Made by a program: the position numbers and the translations under genes. Positions 1 through 8,219 of a stretch of DNA of 64,000 nt are shown piece after piece; position 1 is the stretch's first letter, and each line of letters starts with the position of its first letter. Under the pieces are notes generated by a model. It was given only the letters and a program-made list of their open reading frames with translations. It searched no databases and was not told where the DNA came from. The stretch is from Aquibacillus saliphilus (GTDB taxonomy: Bacteria; Bacillota; Bacilli; Bacillales; Amphibacillaceae), in contig NZ_JAIZAP010000020.1 of the NCBI RefSeq assembly GCF_020404745.1, forward strand, positions 1-64,000, read 5' to 3'.

Positions 1-189
1 CGGTACAGAAGTCTTATCAAATTAAAAATTCCCAAACAGAAAGCTTGGGAATGGGCTAACACACGAAAGGGATACTGGCACATAGCTTGTAGCCATATCC
101 TACACAGAGCTATCAAGAATGAAATTCGCGAGAAAGTTGGTTTGAAAGACCTTAACCAACTACTCGAGAAAGCACACTTAAACTATTGA
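1..189 (+). CDS. ltrA: Group II intron reverse transcriptase/maturase, C-terminal fragment
   Basis: Only the last 62 codons are in the window; the frame is open from base 1 and stops with TGA at 187-189. The residues match the maturase-specific (GIIM, domain X) end of LtrA-type proteins, with the run KAWEWANTRKGYWHIA followed by ILHRAIKNEIREKVG. The protein ends directly after this domain, so no HNH endonuclease domain follows, as in the shorter bacterial group II intron proteins. In the family the protein binds its own intron RNA, helps splicing and copies the intron at a new site. Whether this copy is intact upstream cannot be seen. Confidence 0.85.
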   Translation, partial: RYRSLIKLKIPKQKAWEWANTRKGYWHIACSHILHRAIKNEIREKVGLKDLNQLLEKAHLNY

Positions 190-265
190 ACCGCCGTGTA
201 CGGAACCGTACGCACGGTGGTGTGAGAGGTCGGATAATCAACTAATGATTATCCTCCTACTCGAT
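190..265 (+). ncRNA. Group II intron domains V and VI
   Basis: Bases 190-221 fold into a long stem (ACC.CCGTG...TACG against CGTA..CACGGTGGT) with a two-base CG bulge on the 3' side, the layout of catalytic domain V. Bases 234-252 form a perfect 7-bp stem (ATAATCA with TGATTAT), consistent with domain VI carrying the branch point. The 3' splice site is placed at about 265 by analogy with related introns that end in CTCGAT. The exact boundary is inferred. Confidence 0.75.
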
Positions 266-439
266 TTATTGGTAAGAATGTATATATTTTGCGCACTGAT
301 ATCTAGCACCAACGAAAGTGCTTGGGAATCAAGGTGTTATCCTGCGCTTTAATTAGTTATCGCTAAAAAAATGTACGATAAGCCTAAGTTAAACATATAA
401 ATAGATATATACTTCATTTAAAAGAGGGGGAGGGTTTAT

Positions 440-898
440 ATGAAATTTGCTGTCGAATATATTCCAATCAGTAAAATAAAGTCTGACCAATCATCAAAAA
501 TGACGGATCACATAAAAAAGTTTCACATAGTAATGTTAGATTGTATGCATCTTATGGTTGTGAGAAAAAATAAAGATGGTCATTATACGGTTTTAAGTGG
601 TCTCAGTCGATTTGAATATCTTCGAACACATGCGGATAAAAAGTACGTACCTTGTATTGTGGATCGGCGTAAAGGGTTAACTGCAAAAGCGTTGGTTAAT
701 CATTTAAACAATAAGTTTTATTCAGACGAAAACTCTATTGTCCAAAGCTGGTCAATTATTAAATCTTTCATAAGCAAGGAACCACACTTCAATCGTTTAA
801 GTTTAGCTCAACAATTGAAAGTCATCTTTTTGGGGATAAGGTATAAACGAACAGTTATTTCCGCAATGAAAAATAAGGTAAATTATTATCGTGAATAA
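440..898 (+). CDS. ParB N-terminal-like domain protein
   Basis: A 152-residue protein with an AG-rich ribosome site (agaggggga) before its ATG. The first 75 residues look like the ParB/sulfiredoxin-fold domain: an IPISKIK start, a hydrophobic VVR strand, then GHYTVLSGLSRFEYLR, which matches the usual 'y.vl.G.hR...a' box. Residues 75-152 are basic and helical and resemble no helix-turn-helix partitioning domain I can name. It is much shorter than chromosomal ParB/Noc, and no parA is next to it, so a role in chromosome partition is unlikely. A small DNA-binding or nucleotide-binding accessory protein is a better guess. It lies just downstream of the group II intron, in an accessory zone. Confidence 0.5.
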   Translation: MKFAVEYIPISKIKSDQSSKMTDHIKKFHIVMLDCMHLMVVRKNKDGHYTVLSGLSRFEYLRTHADKKYVPCIVDRRKGLTAKALVNHLNNKFYSDENSIVQSWSIIKSFISKEPHFNRLSLAQQLKVIFLGIRYKRTVISAMKNKVNYYRE

Positions 899-995
899 AT
901 CAATCGGTTAATGGACAATTGTTGACTGTTCGTAAAAATTGTAATTTATTATTATACTATTTCAATACTAAGGTAAAAATCGAGGGTGGACGTAA

Positions 996-1424
996 GTGAA
1001 GCTAATATATGAATTACTAGAGGAACTTACAGAGGTTGCCAGTGACTATAACAAAGATTTGATTGATAAAATTGAGCTTGATTTAAAGCTACAGTTACTA
1101 ATGTCAAAAGTAGACAAGATTGAAATAAACTTTTATGTTAGTCCATTACAGAAACTAGTTAATAAAAGACATACGAATCTTTTTAACCAGCTTTTGTTTA
1201 AGTCAAAATATAATGCTAAACAATCTTTAATAAGACTAAAAGAAGCCAATAATAAGTGTGCGTTTAATACTAAACTAGGTTTAATATTAGCTAATAATCT
1301 GAATTTCAATTATTTGTACGAAATACTTGAAAACAGTTGTAGAGCTTATATTAGTAGAAATCACGTAAAACACGAACATGTGCCTATTCAGTTATTCATT
1401 TATTCGAAAATGGTTGATAGATAA
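996..1424 (+). CDS. Hypothetical protein, 142 residues
   Basis: I do not recognise this protein. It starts at a GTG with a good ribosome site (gagggtgga, 6 bases before) and is rich in Lys, Asn, Leu and Ile. No signal peptide or membrane segment is visible. Residues 1-50 are predicted helical and charged (LLEELTEVASDYNKDLIDKI). It follows the ParB-like gene in the same orientation after a gap of about 100 bases. Both are AT-rich with orphan-like composition. The good start site and full-length open frame support a real gene, but no function can be given. Confidence 0.5.
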   Translation: MKLIYELLEELTEVASDYNKDLIDKIELDLKLQLLMSKVDKIEINFYVSPLQKLVNKRHTNLFNQLLFKSKYNAKQSLIRLKEANNKCAFNTKLGLILANNLNFNYLYEILENSCRAYISRNHVKHEHVPIQLFIYSKMVDR

Positions 1425-1435
1425 AGGTGGGTTTA

Positions 1436-1693
1436 TTAAGACTGTATTACACGTTTATAATAATCTAATGTAGTTGTAAGAGAACTCCAATGCTGTGCAT
1501 ATAACTCCGGACATTCCTCGATAATTTGACTTAAAACAAAATTGAGACGCATATGATTAGCGCCATCCTTGTGATGGACATTGTTTTGCAATCCATTTTC
1601 GAGTTCTTTAATCAAATCAAATGTATTGCCTTCATATTCCTCTTTTAAATCGCCAATGATTGTATTAATAACTGTATCACTTATAGTTTCCAT
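1436..1693 (-). CDS. Hypothetical small acidic protein, 85 residues
   Basis: A small minus-strand gene preceded by a clear ribosome site (gaggag, 8 bases before ATG). The product is acidic and probably alpha-helical, with no membrane segment. I recognise no family. It converges with the hypothetical gene ending at 1424, only 11 bases away, and its 5' side faces the terminator of the DinB-like gene, so it is probably transcribed alone. Confidence 0.55.
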   Translation of the reverse strand: METISDTVINTIIGDLKEEYEGNTFDLIKELENGLQNNVHHKDGANHMRLNFVLSQIIEECPELYAQHWSSLTTTLDYYKRVIQS

Positions 1694-1721
1694 TTAGTTG
1701 TTCTCCTCAGTCATTTAGGTG

Positions 1722-1771
1722 AATAAAGGAGCCTATCTCATATTAAGTGTATGAGGTGAGCTCCTTTTATT
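1722..1771 (-). terminator. Intrinsic terminator of the DinB-fold gene
   Basis: A strong stem pairs AATAAAGGAGC with GCTCCTTTTATT, with further partial pairing inside (TCTCATA with TATGAG). A-rich and T-rich flanks let it work in both directions. It lies downstream of the minus-strand gene at 1800-2282. Confidence 0.75.
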
Positions 1772-1799
1772 CCTGTTATGATAGTTTCTCGGTCAGAGT

Positions 1800-2282
1800 T
1801 TAAGAATGGTTAACAAAGAAAGGTAATGTTTCTATTCCAATTAAACGCGCGTATGTGAACAGTTGACCTTTATGATGTATTTCATGATCTTTTCCATTCT
1901 CTAGCAAGGCGATACCAGGTAGCTTCATGCCGGCAAACTCAACGAGCTGATCCAATTGTTCATCAGAAATGGATTCCAAATCAGTTTTTGTTTTTTCTGT
2001 TTGAGACTCAACAATTGACTTCAACTCTTCAATTGAATCAGCTTTTTTTGGTGAGGATTCAGATGTAGATGAATCTTCTTTAACAATTGTCGTGAACATA
2101 CTCGTTGCACCTGTGGTATGGAGAACAAGTTCGGATAGCGACATAGCGTCCTCCCACGGTTTGAAATTAAGGTGTTCATCCTCTAATGTATCTATTATCT
2201 CTATTATTACTTTACGGTGACTCATCCAGCTTGTGATAAATCCATTAATTTTTGCCAAAGTAGATATACTCTCCCTTTTCAT
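1800..2282 (-). CDS. DinB-family four-helix protein
   Basis: A 160-residue protein of the DinB/YfiT-like four-helix fold. Histidines sit where the family binds a metal ion: LVLHTTGA near residue 54 and DHEIHHKGQLFTYARLIG near residue 133. Members are metal-dependent enzymes, some of them thiol-dependent (bacillithiol transferases such as BstA), but the substrate of this protein cannot be read from sequence. The ATG at 2282 has only a modest ribosome site. The genes around it are unrelated and it appears monocistronic, with a terminator at 1722-1771. The name refers to the fold and not to DNA polymerase IV, which is encoded separately at 22338. Confidence 0.75.
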   Translation of the reverse strand: MKRESISTLAKINGFITSWMSHRKVIIEIIDTLEDEHLNFKPWEDAMSLSELVLHTTGATSMFTTIVKEDSSTSESSPKKADSIEELKSIVESQTEKTKTDLESISDEQLDQLVEFAGMKLPGIALLENGKDHEIHHKGQLFTYARLIGIETLPFFVNHS

Positions 2283-2367
2283 TTATAAATTTGATATGCG
2301 AACATTATATAATAGAAGAATTAATTTCTCAAAAATCATGATTTTGATGAAAGCTTTTTTAGTTAGT

Positions 2368-2402
2368 AAAAAACATATACGAAGGTGTCCTTCTACTTTT
2401 TT
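2368..2402 (-). terminator. Weak terminator after the VanX-like gene
   Basis: GAAGG pairs with CCTTC across a 3-base loop (2381-2393), with a run of A on the left that becomes U in the minus-strand transcript. The stem is short, so this is a modest call. It lies 34 bases downstream of the lipoprotein gene's stop. Confidence 0.4.
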
Positions 2403-2435
2403 ATTGACCTAATTATTCACACTTTAATCAGGATG

Positions 2436-3266
2436 CTAGTAATTAACGTTTATTTTTGATTTGAAATCTGTTAATGGAATGTTTAATACTGGATAACTTT
2501 TGGCACTTTTATCATTAAAGTGCCACCATTCTATATTAATGGTTGTAAACCCACTTTTAACCATCGCATCAGTTAATAATTCCATATTTTTTTGTGCTTC
2601 TTGAGAGTTGTTTTGGTAACTTCTCCATGCTTTGTTAGAGAATTCGTCAAATCCAGTTGGCATTTCTACTTCATTCAAAGCTTCATCGACTAAAGTAATA
2701 TCAACTGCTGTACCTCGGTTATGATTGGAACCTTGGCTAGGGTCTGCTAAATATTCTTTATCTGGAGTTAATTCCCAAAATATTTTTTGAACGTCGAATG
2801 GTCGATACCCATCCCAGAGTTTAATCCGATACCCACTTTTTTTAACTAGATCATTTGCTTTTTTAAGTTTTAATGCAGTATCTTTTTGCAAAAGAGGCAT
2901 TTCAACTTTGTAAACCTGCTTATCTACAAAGTTATTTTCTGTAGCATATCTTAATTCAACAACTATAGAATCATCTATATCCTTAATGTTAACTAAGCCA
3001 GTTTCTTCTTTAAGTGTACTAATACGCTCTAGTTCAATTTTCTTTAATTTAATCAATTCATCTGAAAGGTCGCTATTAACACTTTTTAATTTCTTGATTT
3101 CCTCGTTCAACAGTTTATTTTTTTGTTCAATGGATGTATATGATTCCTGAAGTTGCTTAAGTTGATTGTTTAAGATTTCCTGTTGTTGTGTCGATTCGTC
3201 GTCAGACGTACACCCACTGATAACGAAAATAAAGATCAGATAAAGTAAGATATATCTTTTCATCAT
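2436..3266 (-). CDS. VanX-family D-Ala-D-Ala dipeptidase-like lipoprotein (M15)
   Basis: 276 residues. The start is a lipoprotein signal (MMKRYILLYLIFIFVISGC, lipobox Cys at residue 19), so the protein is exported and lipid-anchored. Residues 25-80 form a Lys/Glu/Gln-rich coiled coil. The rest is a VanX-type zinc peptidase domain: RIKLWDGYRP near 146, the zinc motif SNHNRGTAVD near 180 (Ser-x-His-6x-Asp), and EWWHF near 246 with the catalytic Glu and third zinc ligand. In the family this hydrolyses D-Ala-D-Ala dipeptide or related peptidoglycan pieces. No vanA, vanH or vanR/S genes are nearby, so this looks like a housekeeping wall enzyme and not vancomycin resistance. Confidence 0.85.
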   Translation of the reverse strand: MMKRYILLYLIFIFVISGCTSDDESTQQQEILNNQLKQLQESYTSIEQKNKLLNEEIKKLKSVNSDLSDELIKLKKIELERISTLKEETGLVNIKDIDDSIVVELRYATENNFVDKQVYKVEMPLLQKDTALKLKKANDLVKKSGYRIKLWDGYRPFDVQKIFWELTPDKEYLADPSQGSNHNRGTAVDITLVDEALNEVEMPTGFDEFSNKAWRSYQNNSQEAQKNMELLTDAMVKSGFTTINIEWWHFNDKSAKSYPVLNIPLTDFKSKINVNY

Positions 3267-3522
3267 TTCCCCCCTAATATAGCTATTATCCCTACTAATG
3301 TGAACTTGCTCTCTTAGATAGTAACTCTTCGCTAACCAAAAAGTAAAACTATAATCTGGTTTTGTTTTAGAATGTTTTGTGGCGTGTTATTGTTAGATGT
3401 CATATACTTGATATATTGTGTTAAAAATTATCCCGAACTATCTATAAAAACATGAAGCATTTTCACACCATATACATAAAATGCTAGTGATAATCTTAGC
3501 GGAAAGGTGGATTTTTGAAATC

Positions 3523-3753
3523 ATGTATTTATCTATAAAAGAAACAGCAGATCACCTGGATATGACGGAAAAACAGGTCAATCAGTTAATAAATCAGGTA
3601 AAGATTCGTACGATTCATGATGGTGAACATTTCTTGATTAACAAAGAACAATTTAACACACACTTAGAACAAGTGGAAAAGTATAAGCAACTAGTAGAAG
3701 AACTGCGGAATGAACCAATTCCAGAAGATATAGATGTAAAGGATGAGGATTAA
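3523..3753 (+). CDS. Excisionase-like small DNA-binding protein
   Basis: A 76-residue protein if read from the ATG at 3523; that start lies 12 bases after a good ribosome site (aaaggtgg), while the ATG at 3481 has none. The start MYLSIKETADHLDMTEKQV is a typical MerR/excisionase-like helix-turn-helix, followed by a short wing (IRTIHDGEHFLINKEQF). The C-terminus is acidic and helical. Such proteins bind DNA as small regulators; no phage or integrase gene is nearby. It precedes the pseudouridine synthase gene by about 60 bases and may share its transcript. Confidence 0.6.
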   Translation: MYLSIKETADHLDMTEKQVNQLINQVKIRTIHDGEHFLINKEQFNTHLEQVEKYKQLVEELRNEPIPEDIDVKDED

Positions 3754-3815
3754 TATCCTGTTTGAAATGTTTTTAAGGAATAGGTACTATCCAAAAGAAT
3801 GGGAGACAGTTGATC

Positions 3816-4712
3816 GTGAATAAAAGAGCCAAACAAATAAGTGATAGATTTGAAACATACAAAGTCAATGAGGAAAGTGAATTACTGCCTTTCTTATTAG
3901 AAACAATGTCAAATCGAGGGCGTAATTCTGTTAAATCTATCCTCACACGTGGACAAGTTTTAGTAGAAGATAAGGTTGTTACGAAACACAATTTTATGTT
4001 ACAGCCAGGGTTTACTGTTACAATCGAAAAAAATAAGGTTGCAAAAGCATCGACCTTCGAAAATATGGAAATTATCCATGAAGATGCTGATATTATTGTA
4101 ATTGAAAAAGATGCGGGACTGCTTTCCGTTGCTTCTGCTAAAGAAAAATCAATGACAGCATACAAACAACTGATGACATACGTGCAGAAGATTGATAAGA
4201 AGAATAGAATTTTCATTGTACATAGACTCGATCGTGATACTTCTGGAGTAATGATGTTTGCCAAAAGTGAAAAAGTGAAGTTAAAATTGCAAAACTCTTG
4301 GAAGGATATCGTCAAGGAACGCGCTTATGTAGCACTTATTGAAGGTGTATTAAAGAAGCCAGAAGGTACGATAACTTCTTGGTTAAAAGAAACCAAAACA
4401 TTAAGAATGTATTCTAGTCCAACTCCAAATGATGGACAAAAGGCAATTACAAACTATAAAGTAATTCAATCAAACAACAATTTTTCGTTAGTAGAGGTTC
4501 ATCTTGATACAGGAAGGAAAAATCAAATCCGTGTTCATATGGAGGACCTAGGTCATCCAATCGTGGGGGATAAAAAGTATGGATCGAAGATTAATATTAT
4601 AGGAAGACTTGGATTGCATGCTAAAGTATTAGCTTTTTCTCATCCTACTACTGGAAAATTACATCGGTTCGAATCAGCTACACCTAAGTCATTCTTGACT
4701 AGTTCTAAGTAA
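3816..4712 (+). CDS. RluA-family pseudouridine synthase
   Basis: About 298 residues: an N-terminal S4 RNA-binding domain (roughly 15-75) and the RluA catalytic domain with the signature HRLDRDTSGVMMFAKS, whose second Asp is the catalytic residue. KNQIRVHM and HPIVGDKKYG follow as in the family. The enzyme converts uridine to pseudouridine in rRNA or tRNA; the exact site cannot be told. Start: the GTG at 3816 lies 10 bases after GGGAG, whereas a TTG at 3810 is only 4 bases from it. A terminator at 4761-4797 follows. Confidence 0.85.
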   Translation: MNKRAKQISDRFETYKVNEESELLPFLLETMSNRGRNSVKSILTRGQVLVEDKVVTKHNFMLQPGFTVTIEKNKVAKASTFENMEIIHEDADIIVIEKDAGLLSVASAKEKSMTAYKQLMTYVQKIDKKNRIFIVHRLDRDTSGVMMFAKSEKVKLKLQNSWKDIVKERAYVALIEGVLKKPEGTITSWLKETKTLRMYSSPTPNDGQKAITNYKVIQSNNNFSLVEVHLDTGRKNQIRVHMEDLGHPIVGDKKYGSKINIIGRLGLHAKVLAFSHPTTGKLHRFESATPKSFLTSSK

Positions 4713-4760
4713 ACAAAGATAAGAGTTCAGAATCTGCATTTTTAATAACTGCAAAGACAT

Positions 4761-4797
4761 AAAACACAGTGATAGTAACGTAAATGCACTGTGTTTT
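4761..4797 (+). terminator. Intrinsic terminator after the pseudouridine synthase gene
   Basis: An 11-bp perfect stem (AAAACACAGTG with CACTGTGTTTT) and a 15-base loop, ending in TTTTGTTATTT. Confidence 0.8.
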
Positions 4798-4944
4798 GTT
4801 ATTTATCGAACTGGAATTCCATCGTTTTAAAATACAATTAGAATAATCAACTAGCTAGCTCATTTTAATTGTAAAATTGGTTACTCATCGAGGAATTTTA
4901 TTAATTGTTATTGAAAAATAATGAGCTTAAAAGAGGTGGAAAAA

Positions 4945-5439
4945 TTGCCGTATTTAAACACTGATAGATTAACTCTAGTTACTTTTACAGTTGATATGAT
5001 GAAGGCTATTTTAATTGGCAAGAATCAGTTAAGTAAAATAACAAACTATCAAGTTGCTGACGAATATCCAATGAAGGTTTATAAACAATTACTTCCATAT
5101 AAAATTGAACGTTTTGCTCAGTATCCCGAAGAAAATAAATGGGAAGGTGTTATCATCCATAAGAGAGATAATACTATTATGGCTGATATTGGCTTTAAAG
5201 GTGGACCAGATGAGAAAGGAGAAATGGATCTGGGATATAGTGTTGTGCCAAGATACCAAGGGCATGGATACGCGACAGAAATGACGATTGCAATGGTGGA
5301 CTGGGGTTTAAAGCAGGATAATGTAAAGAAAATTACAGCCAGTTGTTCAAGAAGTAACCTTCCTTCGATTCGAGTACTAGAAAAGGCCGGATTAAAACAA
5401 ATTGGAATAAAAGATAATGAAATTTATTGGTCCACTTAA
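4945..5439 (+). CDS. GNAT acetyltransferase, RimJ/RimL type
   Basis: About 164 residues. It opens with LNTDRLTLVTF, a usual start for RimJ/RimL-type N-acetyltransferases. It carries the acetyl-CoA motif VVPRYQGHGYATEM (Q-x-x-G-x-G/A core) and a SNLPSIRVLEKAGL helix. It acetylates an amino group of an unknown protein or small molecule. Start choice: TTG at 4945 has AAGAGGTGG five bases before it, while the in-frame ATG at 4921 has no ribosome site. The reading frame would gain eight residues if the ATG were used. Confidence 0.75.
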   Translation: MPYLNTDRLTLVTFTVDMMKAILIGKNQLSKITNYQVADEYPMKVYKQLLPYKIERFAQYPEENKWEGVIIHKRDNTIMADIGFKGGPDEKGEMDLGYSVVPRYQGHGYATEMTIAMVDWGLKQDNVKKITASCSRSNLPSIRVLEKAGLKQIGIKDNEIYWST

Positions 5440-5476
5440 TCTGACACTTTTATCGTTTTTGGTATTAGCATATAAG

Positions 5477-5773
5477 CTAATTATGTTGATACTCTTTTAA
5501 ATTCCGCAACATAATTATATAAATCAGATATAACCCTAAGTATGCTCCTGTGATTAAGAAAAAAGGTTCTAGAAATAAACCATGAATATTGGTCATGAAC
5601 ACTGTCTGATCTCTGATAATTTTGTGAATAGCGATAGATGCAATATTTCCGAAGATAAGAGTAGATAGGAGTGCTGCAAAATTAAAGACCATTCGAAACT
5701 TGAGCCATCTTCGTTGTAGTATAACCATTACTATTGGAACAACAATACTACTTAAAACTATAAAAATTTTCAT
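5477..5773 (-). CDS. Hypothetical membrane protein
   Basis: A roughly 98-residue protein with three probable membrane segments (residues 3-21, 32-50 and 70-92). The start is taken at the ATG whose complement lies at 5771-5773, because GAGGT precedes it by seven bases. The longer open frame has no ribosome site at its upstream ATG. I recognise no family. It lies tail to tail with the acetyltransferase gene. Confidence 0.55.
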   Translation of the reverse strand: MKIFIVLSSIVVPIVMVILQRRWLKFRMVFNFAALLSTLIFGNIASIAIHKIIRDQTVFMTNIHGLFLEPFFLITGAYLGLYLIYIIMLRNLKEYQHN

Positions 5774-5908
5774 TGCTATCACCTCGTTCTCATTCTTCTC
5801 AATAAAAACGAGGATTAAACAGGATATGAATAATTTTGATAGAATAACCATCTAGTTTAGTGAATATTAGATGATCGAGTATAGATATAGCTGCTGTCTT
5901 TTTATTAA

Positions 5909-6460
5909 TTAAAGATGTTGTTTAACTGGTCCGAATTCAAAGAGTTTACCCTGATAGATTAGTTGAAGAGAATCGTTATTACGAAAATCTTCAGGTGTAA
6001 CAAGGGCAGGGAGCTTATCCCATAGTTTAATCCCTGATCGACTGAGAACCTCTGCAACAAATTGAGAACAAAAATAAGAATTACTGAACTCAACTGGCTC
6101 TTTTATCGAGACACCAATGACTCCAAGCAAATTGTATAAAAATTTATCATCATTTTTAATAAATACATCAAGGACACGTTTCATTTTTACAATTTCACGT
6201 TCTGTAACTTGAAGCTTGTAGATAACACAAGTCGTCTCTTTATACCTATTGTAGGTTCCTGTGAAAATATCCTCTTTGACAAAGCCACCATATAGAGGGT
6301 TCTTTGGGTTCTTACGCCCGAAGCTGTACATTTCAGTGAGCTCAGGATCAAACGACAAAGATGCGTGATTATACGGTGCTTTTGTATATTTTTTAATAGC
6401 ATTAGTAAATAGGGTACCTGTGTCAGACAACATAATATAAACGTAATGATTGGCAGTCAT
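5909..6460 (-). CDS. Permuted NlpC/P60 (papain-like) fold protein
   Basis: 183 residues, no signal peptide. The order of likely catalytic residues is permuted: a His in NHASLSFD near residue 32, then a Cys in SYFCSQFVAEVL near residue 131. This is the pattern of the permuted papain-like family that includes YiiX-type proteins. Known members act on amide or thioester bonds, often in lipids or peptides. The substrate here is unknown. It is divergent from the CdsA-like membrane gene at 6564, with about 100 bases between them, which may hint at a lipid-related role. That is only inference. Confidence 0.55.
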   Translation of the reverse strand: MTANHYVYIMLSDTGTLFTNAIKKYTKAPYNHASLSFDPELTEMYSFGRKNPKNPLYGGFVKEDIFTGTYNRYKETTCVIYKLQVTEREIVKMKRVLDVFIKNDDKFLYNLLGVIGVSIKEPVEFSNSYFCSQFVAEVLSRSGIKLWDKLPALVTPEDFRNNDSLQLIYQGKLFEFGPVKQHL

Positions 6461-6563
6461 TCTATATTCCCCATTTTTAAAATATTCTAATTAATTTATC
6501 TTTTAATTATATCGTATTTTTAGTAAAATGAATGCAGTTTTAACAAAAGAATGGGTGAAACTT

Positions 6564-7478
6564 ATGATTGAAACGCTTTGGACGTTAGCTATCATTTTCA
6601 TAGGATTGTTGTTGGCAACGATTATAATGTATGTGGTAAAGAAGCAAGACCCAAAAAAAGATTTTTCAGGTATTCTGCTCCGAGTAAAAACATGGTGGGG
6701 AATGTTTGTTGTTTTCTTTTTTGCGACGCTTTTTAATCCTGTCGTTTCACTGCTTTCAATCATGGTTCTTTGTTTCTTTGCACTTAAAGAATACTTCTCA
6801 ATGATAAAAACTAGGAAGTCTGACAGGCGGCTGATGCTTTGGTGTTATCTAGTGATACCGTTTCAATTTTACTGGATTTACATTGGCTGGTACGGTATGT
6901 TCATTGTATTTATTCCTGTTTATGTATTTTTGTTTTTACCATTGCCAAGGATTATTCGAAAAGGTACTTCAGGATTTTTACGATCTGTTAGTATTACCCA
7001 GTGGGGATTGATGCTAATGGTATTTGGACTTAGTCATTTAGCTTATTATCAATTTGCGTCACCAGAGTTTGGTTCAAACTTAGTGCTATTTTTAATTGTT
7101 TTAACTCAGTTAAATGATGTTATTCATTATCTTATCTCACTATATATCGGGAAAAGGAGGGTTGTTCCATCGGCTAATCCTTATATAACATGGGAAGGTT
7201 TCATAGGAGCAATGCTTGTAACAACATTAATTTCATATTTTTTATATCCATACCTAACTCCATTTGATCTCAAGTTTGGAATTCTGTCAGGTATAATCAT
7301 TGGTGCTTCGGGATTTTTAGGCAGCCTGACCATCTCCGTTTTGAAACGAGACTTATTGATAAGTGATAACAAGAAATTTGAAACACTTAAAGGTAGTTAC
7401 CTAAACAGGATAGACAGCCTAACATATACATCACCGATTTTTTTTCATATCATTCGTTACTATTTTGAGTTTATGTAG
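6564..7478 (+). CDS. CdsA-like phosphatidate cytidylyltransferase family protein
   Basis: About 304 residues with some eight membrane segments. The C-terminal part carries a degenerate CdsA signature: SVLKRDLLISDNKKF, then LKGSYLNRIDSL, matching the S-x-x-K-R-x4-K-D ... G-G-x-x-D-R-x-D order, but with KGSYLNRID in place of the usual HGGxLDRxD. NDVIHYLISLYIGKR near residue 190 matches the second conserved block. The family makes CDP-diacylglycerol from phosphatidate and CTP. The housekeeping cdsA is normally next to uppS and dxr, so this is probably a paralogue of the YnbB type. The ATG at 6564 is preferred over 6528, which lacks a ribosome site. Confidence 0.65.
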   Translation: MIETLWTLAIIFIGLLLATIIMYVVKKQDPKKDFSGILLRVKTWWGMFVVFFFATLFNPVVSLLSIMVLCFFALKEYFSMIKTRKSDRRLMLWCYLVIPFQFYWIYIGWYGMFIVFIPVYVFLFLPLPRIIRKGTSGFLRSVSITQWGLMLMVFGLSHLAYYQFASPEFGSNLVLFLIVLTQLNDVIHYLISLYIGKRRVVPSANPYITWEGFIGAMLVTTLISYFLYPYLTPFDLKFGILSGIIIGASGFLGSLTISVLKRDLLISDNKKFETLKGSYLNRIDSLTYTSPIFFHIIRYYFEFM

Positions 7479-7567
7479 GTAAACCTAGGTTAATTTTACG
7501 TATTGTGACGAACTTCACAGACATCGATTTTGAGAAGCGTATAGTTAAGGTCAGGAGGGTGATACCT

Positions 7568-7804
7568 ATGGCACTTGAACTACTACGAAAAGGGAGTACT
7601 TGTAAGCTAGTTGGTACTTATATAGAAAATGGCGAAATAATGATAACAGTACTACATGATCAAAATGGATTTGTTTATTTTAGTCTAGGTGATACCGATA
7701 GACAGACTAAAGAAATACAGGAATACATCTCAGAATTGATTCCTGAAATTTCTGCCGGCGTATATCAAGTAGAATTTTTTGATATAAAAGAAGAAATTTT
7801 TTGA
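7568..7804 (+). CDS. Hypothetical protein, 78 residues
   Basis: A small soluble protein read from the ATG at 7568, which has AGGAGGG nine bases before it; an upstream GTG at 7505 has none. The sequence is a mix of predicted strands (KLVGTYIENGEIMITVLHD, GVYQVEFFD). I recognise no family. It follows the CdsA-like gene by 90 bases and could share its transcript. Confidence 0.5.
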   Translation: MALELLRKGSTCKLVGTYIENGEIMITVLHDQNGFVYFSLGDTDRQTKEIQEYISELIPEISAGVYQVEFFDIKEEIF

Positions 7805-7929
7805 TTTCAATTGTAAAGAACTCGTTAACATTAGGCTGTTTTCTAAAAGAGTGGGACTTGCGGTTAGTCGTCCCGTTGTAAATAATTATTGTTTTTGACA
7901 AAGAAACTATAAACTCCGACGTAACAACA

Positions 7930-8110
7930 GAGTTGATTGCCGCTCCGGGCAGTCGCTTTCAGCGAGCAACGCTTCAACTTCCTCGGAAGAAAACTGCTTC
8001 CTTGAAAAAGGAAAACGTTTTTTCTGCGTGCGCTGTAAAATCATTGAAGCTTTCCTTGTCCTGCGGGATTTTCAGCAGTTGCTTTTCCCGCAGCGCTGAC
8101 ATAGCACTCA
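7930..8110. repeat. Bacillaceae intergenic repeat element (degenerate copy)
   Basis: The gap between 7805 and 8277 holds no gene. GCCGCTCCGGGCAGTCGC, CAACGCTTCAACTTCCTCGG and TCCTGCGGGATTTTCAGC match, from memory, a widespread GC-richer intergenic repeat of Bacillaceae genomes. It is split here by about 55 bases of unrelated sequence. Its composition differs sharply from the AT-rich surroundings. A 61-codon open frame inside it is a by-product of the repeat and not a gene. Confidence 0.55.
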
Positions 8111-8219
8111 TCTTCTAAAGAATATAAAAGAAAATCTACAATAGCAGTTACGTCGCATTTTTTATCAACTACGAAGATTTAAAAGCAACAACACTTACGA
8201 GAAGCGCCTCACATTAAGA

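Larger units (their letters stand above)
1..265 (+). mobile_element. Group II intron, 3' end only
   Basis: The window opens inside a group II intron. Its maturase reading frame ends at 189 and is followed at once by a domain V-like hairpin (190-221) and a domain VI-like hairpin (about 234-252). A CTCCTACTCGAT 3' end closes at about 265. The 5' part, the start of the intron and the flanking 5' exon lie outside the window. From 266 the sequence is the 3' exon. I see no coding function in 266-439 beyond a short GC hairpin near 304-321, so the interrupted locus cannot be named. Confidence 0.85.

Noticed and set aside
2436-3266. Vancomycin resistance vanX
   Set aside because: The protein is a VanX-fold lipoprotein but no vanH, vanA or vanRS genes are near; a wall-recycling role is more likely.
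3773-4315. 180-codon minus-strand open frame
   Set aside because: It is the shadow of the pseudouridine synthase gene, whose catalytic motifs are clear on the plus strand.
7933-8118. 61-codon open frame
   Set aside because: It lies entirely in an intergenic repeat and lacks a ribosome site.
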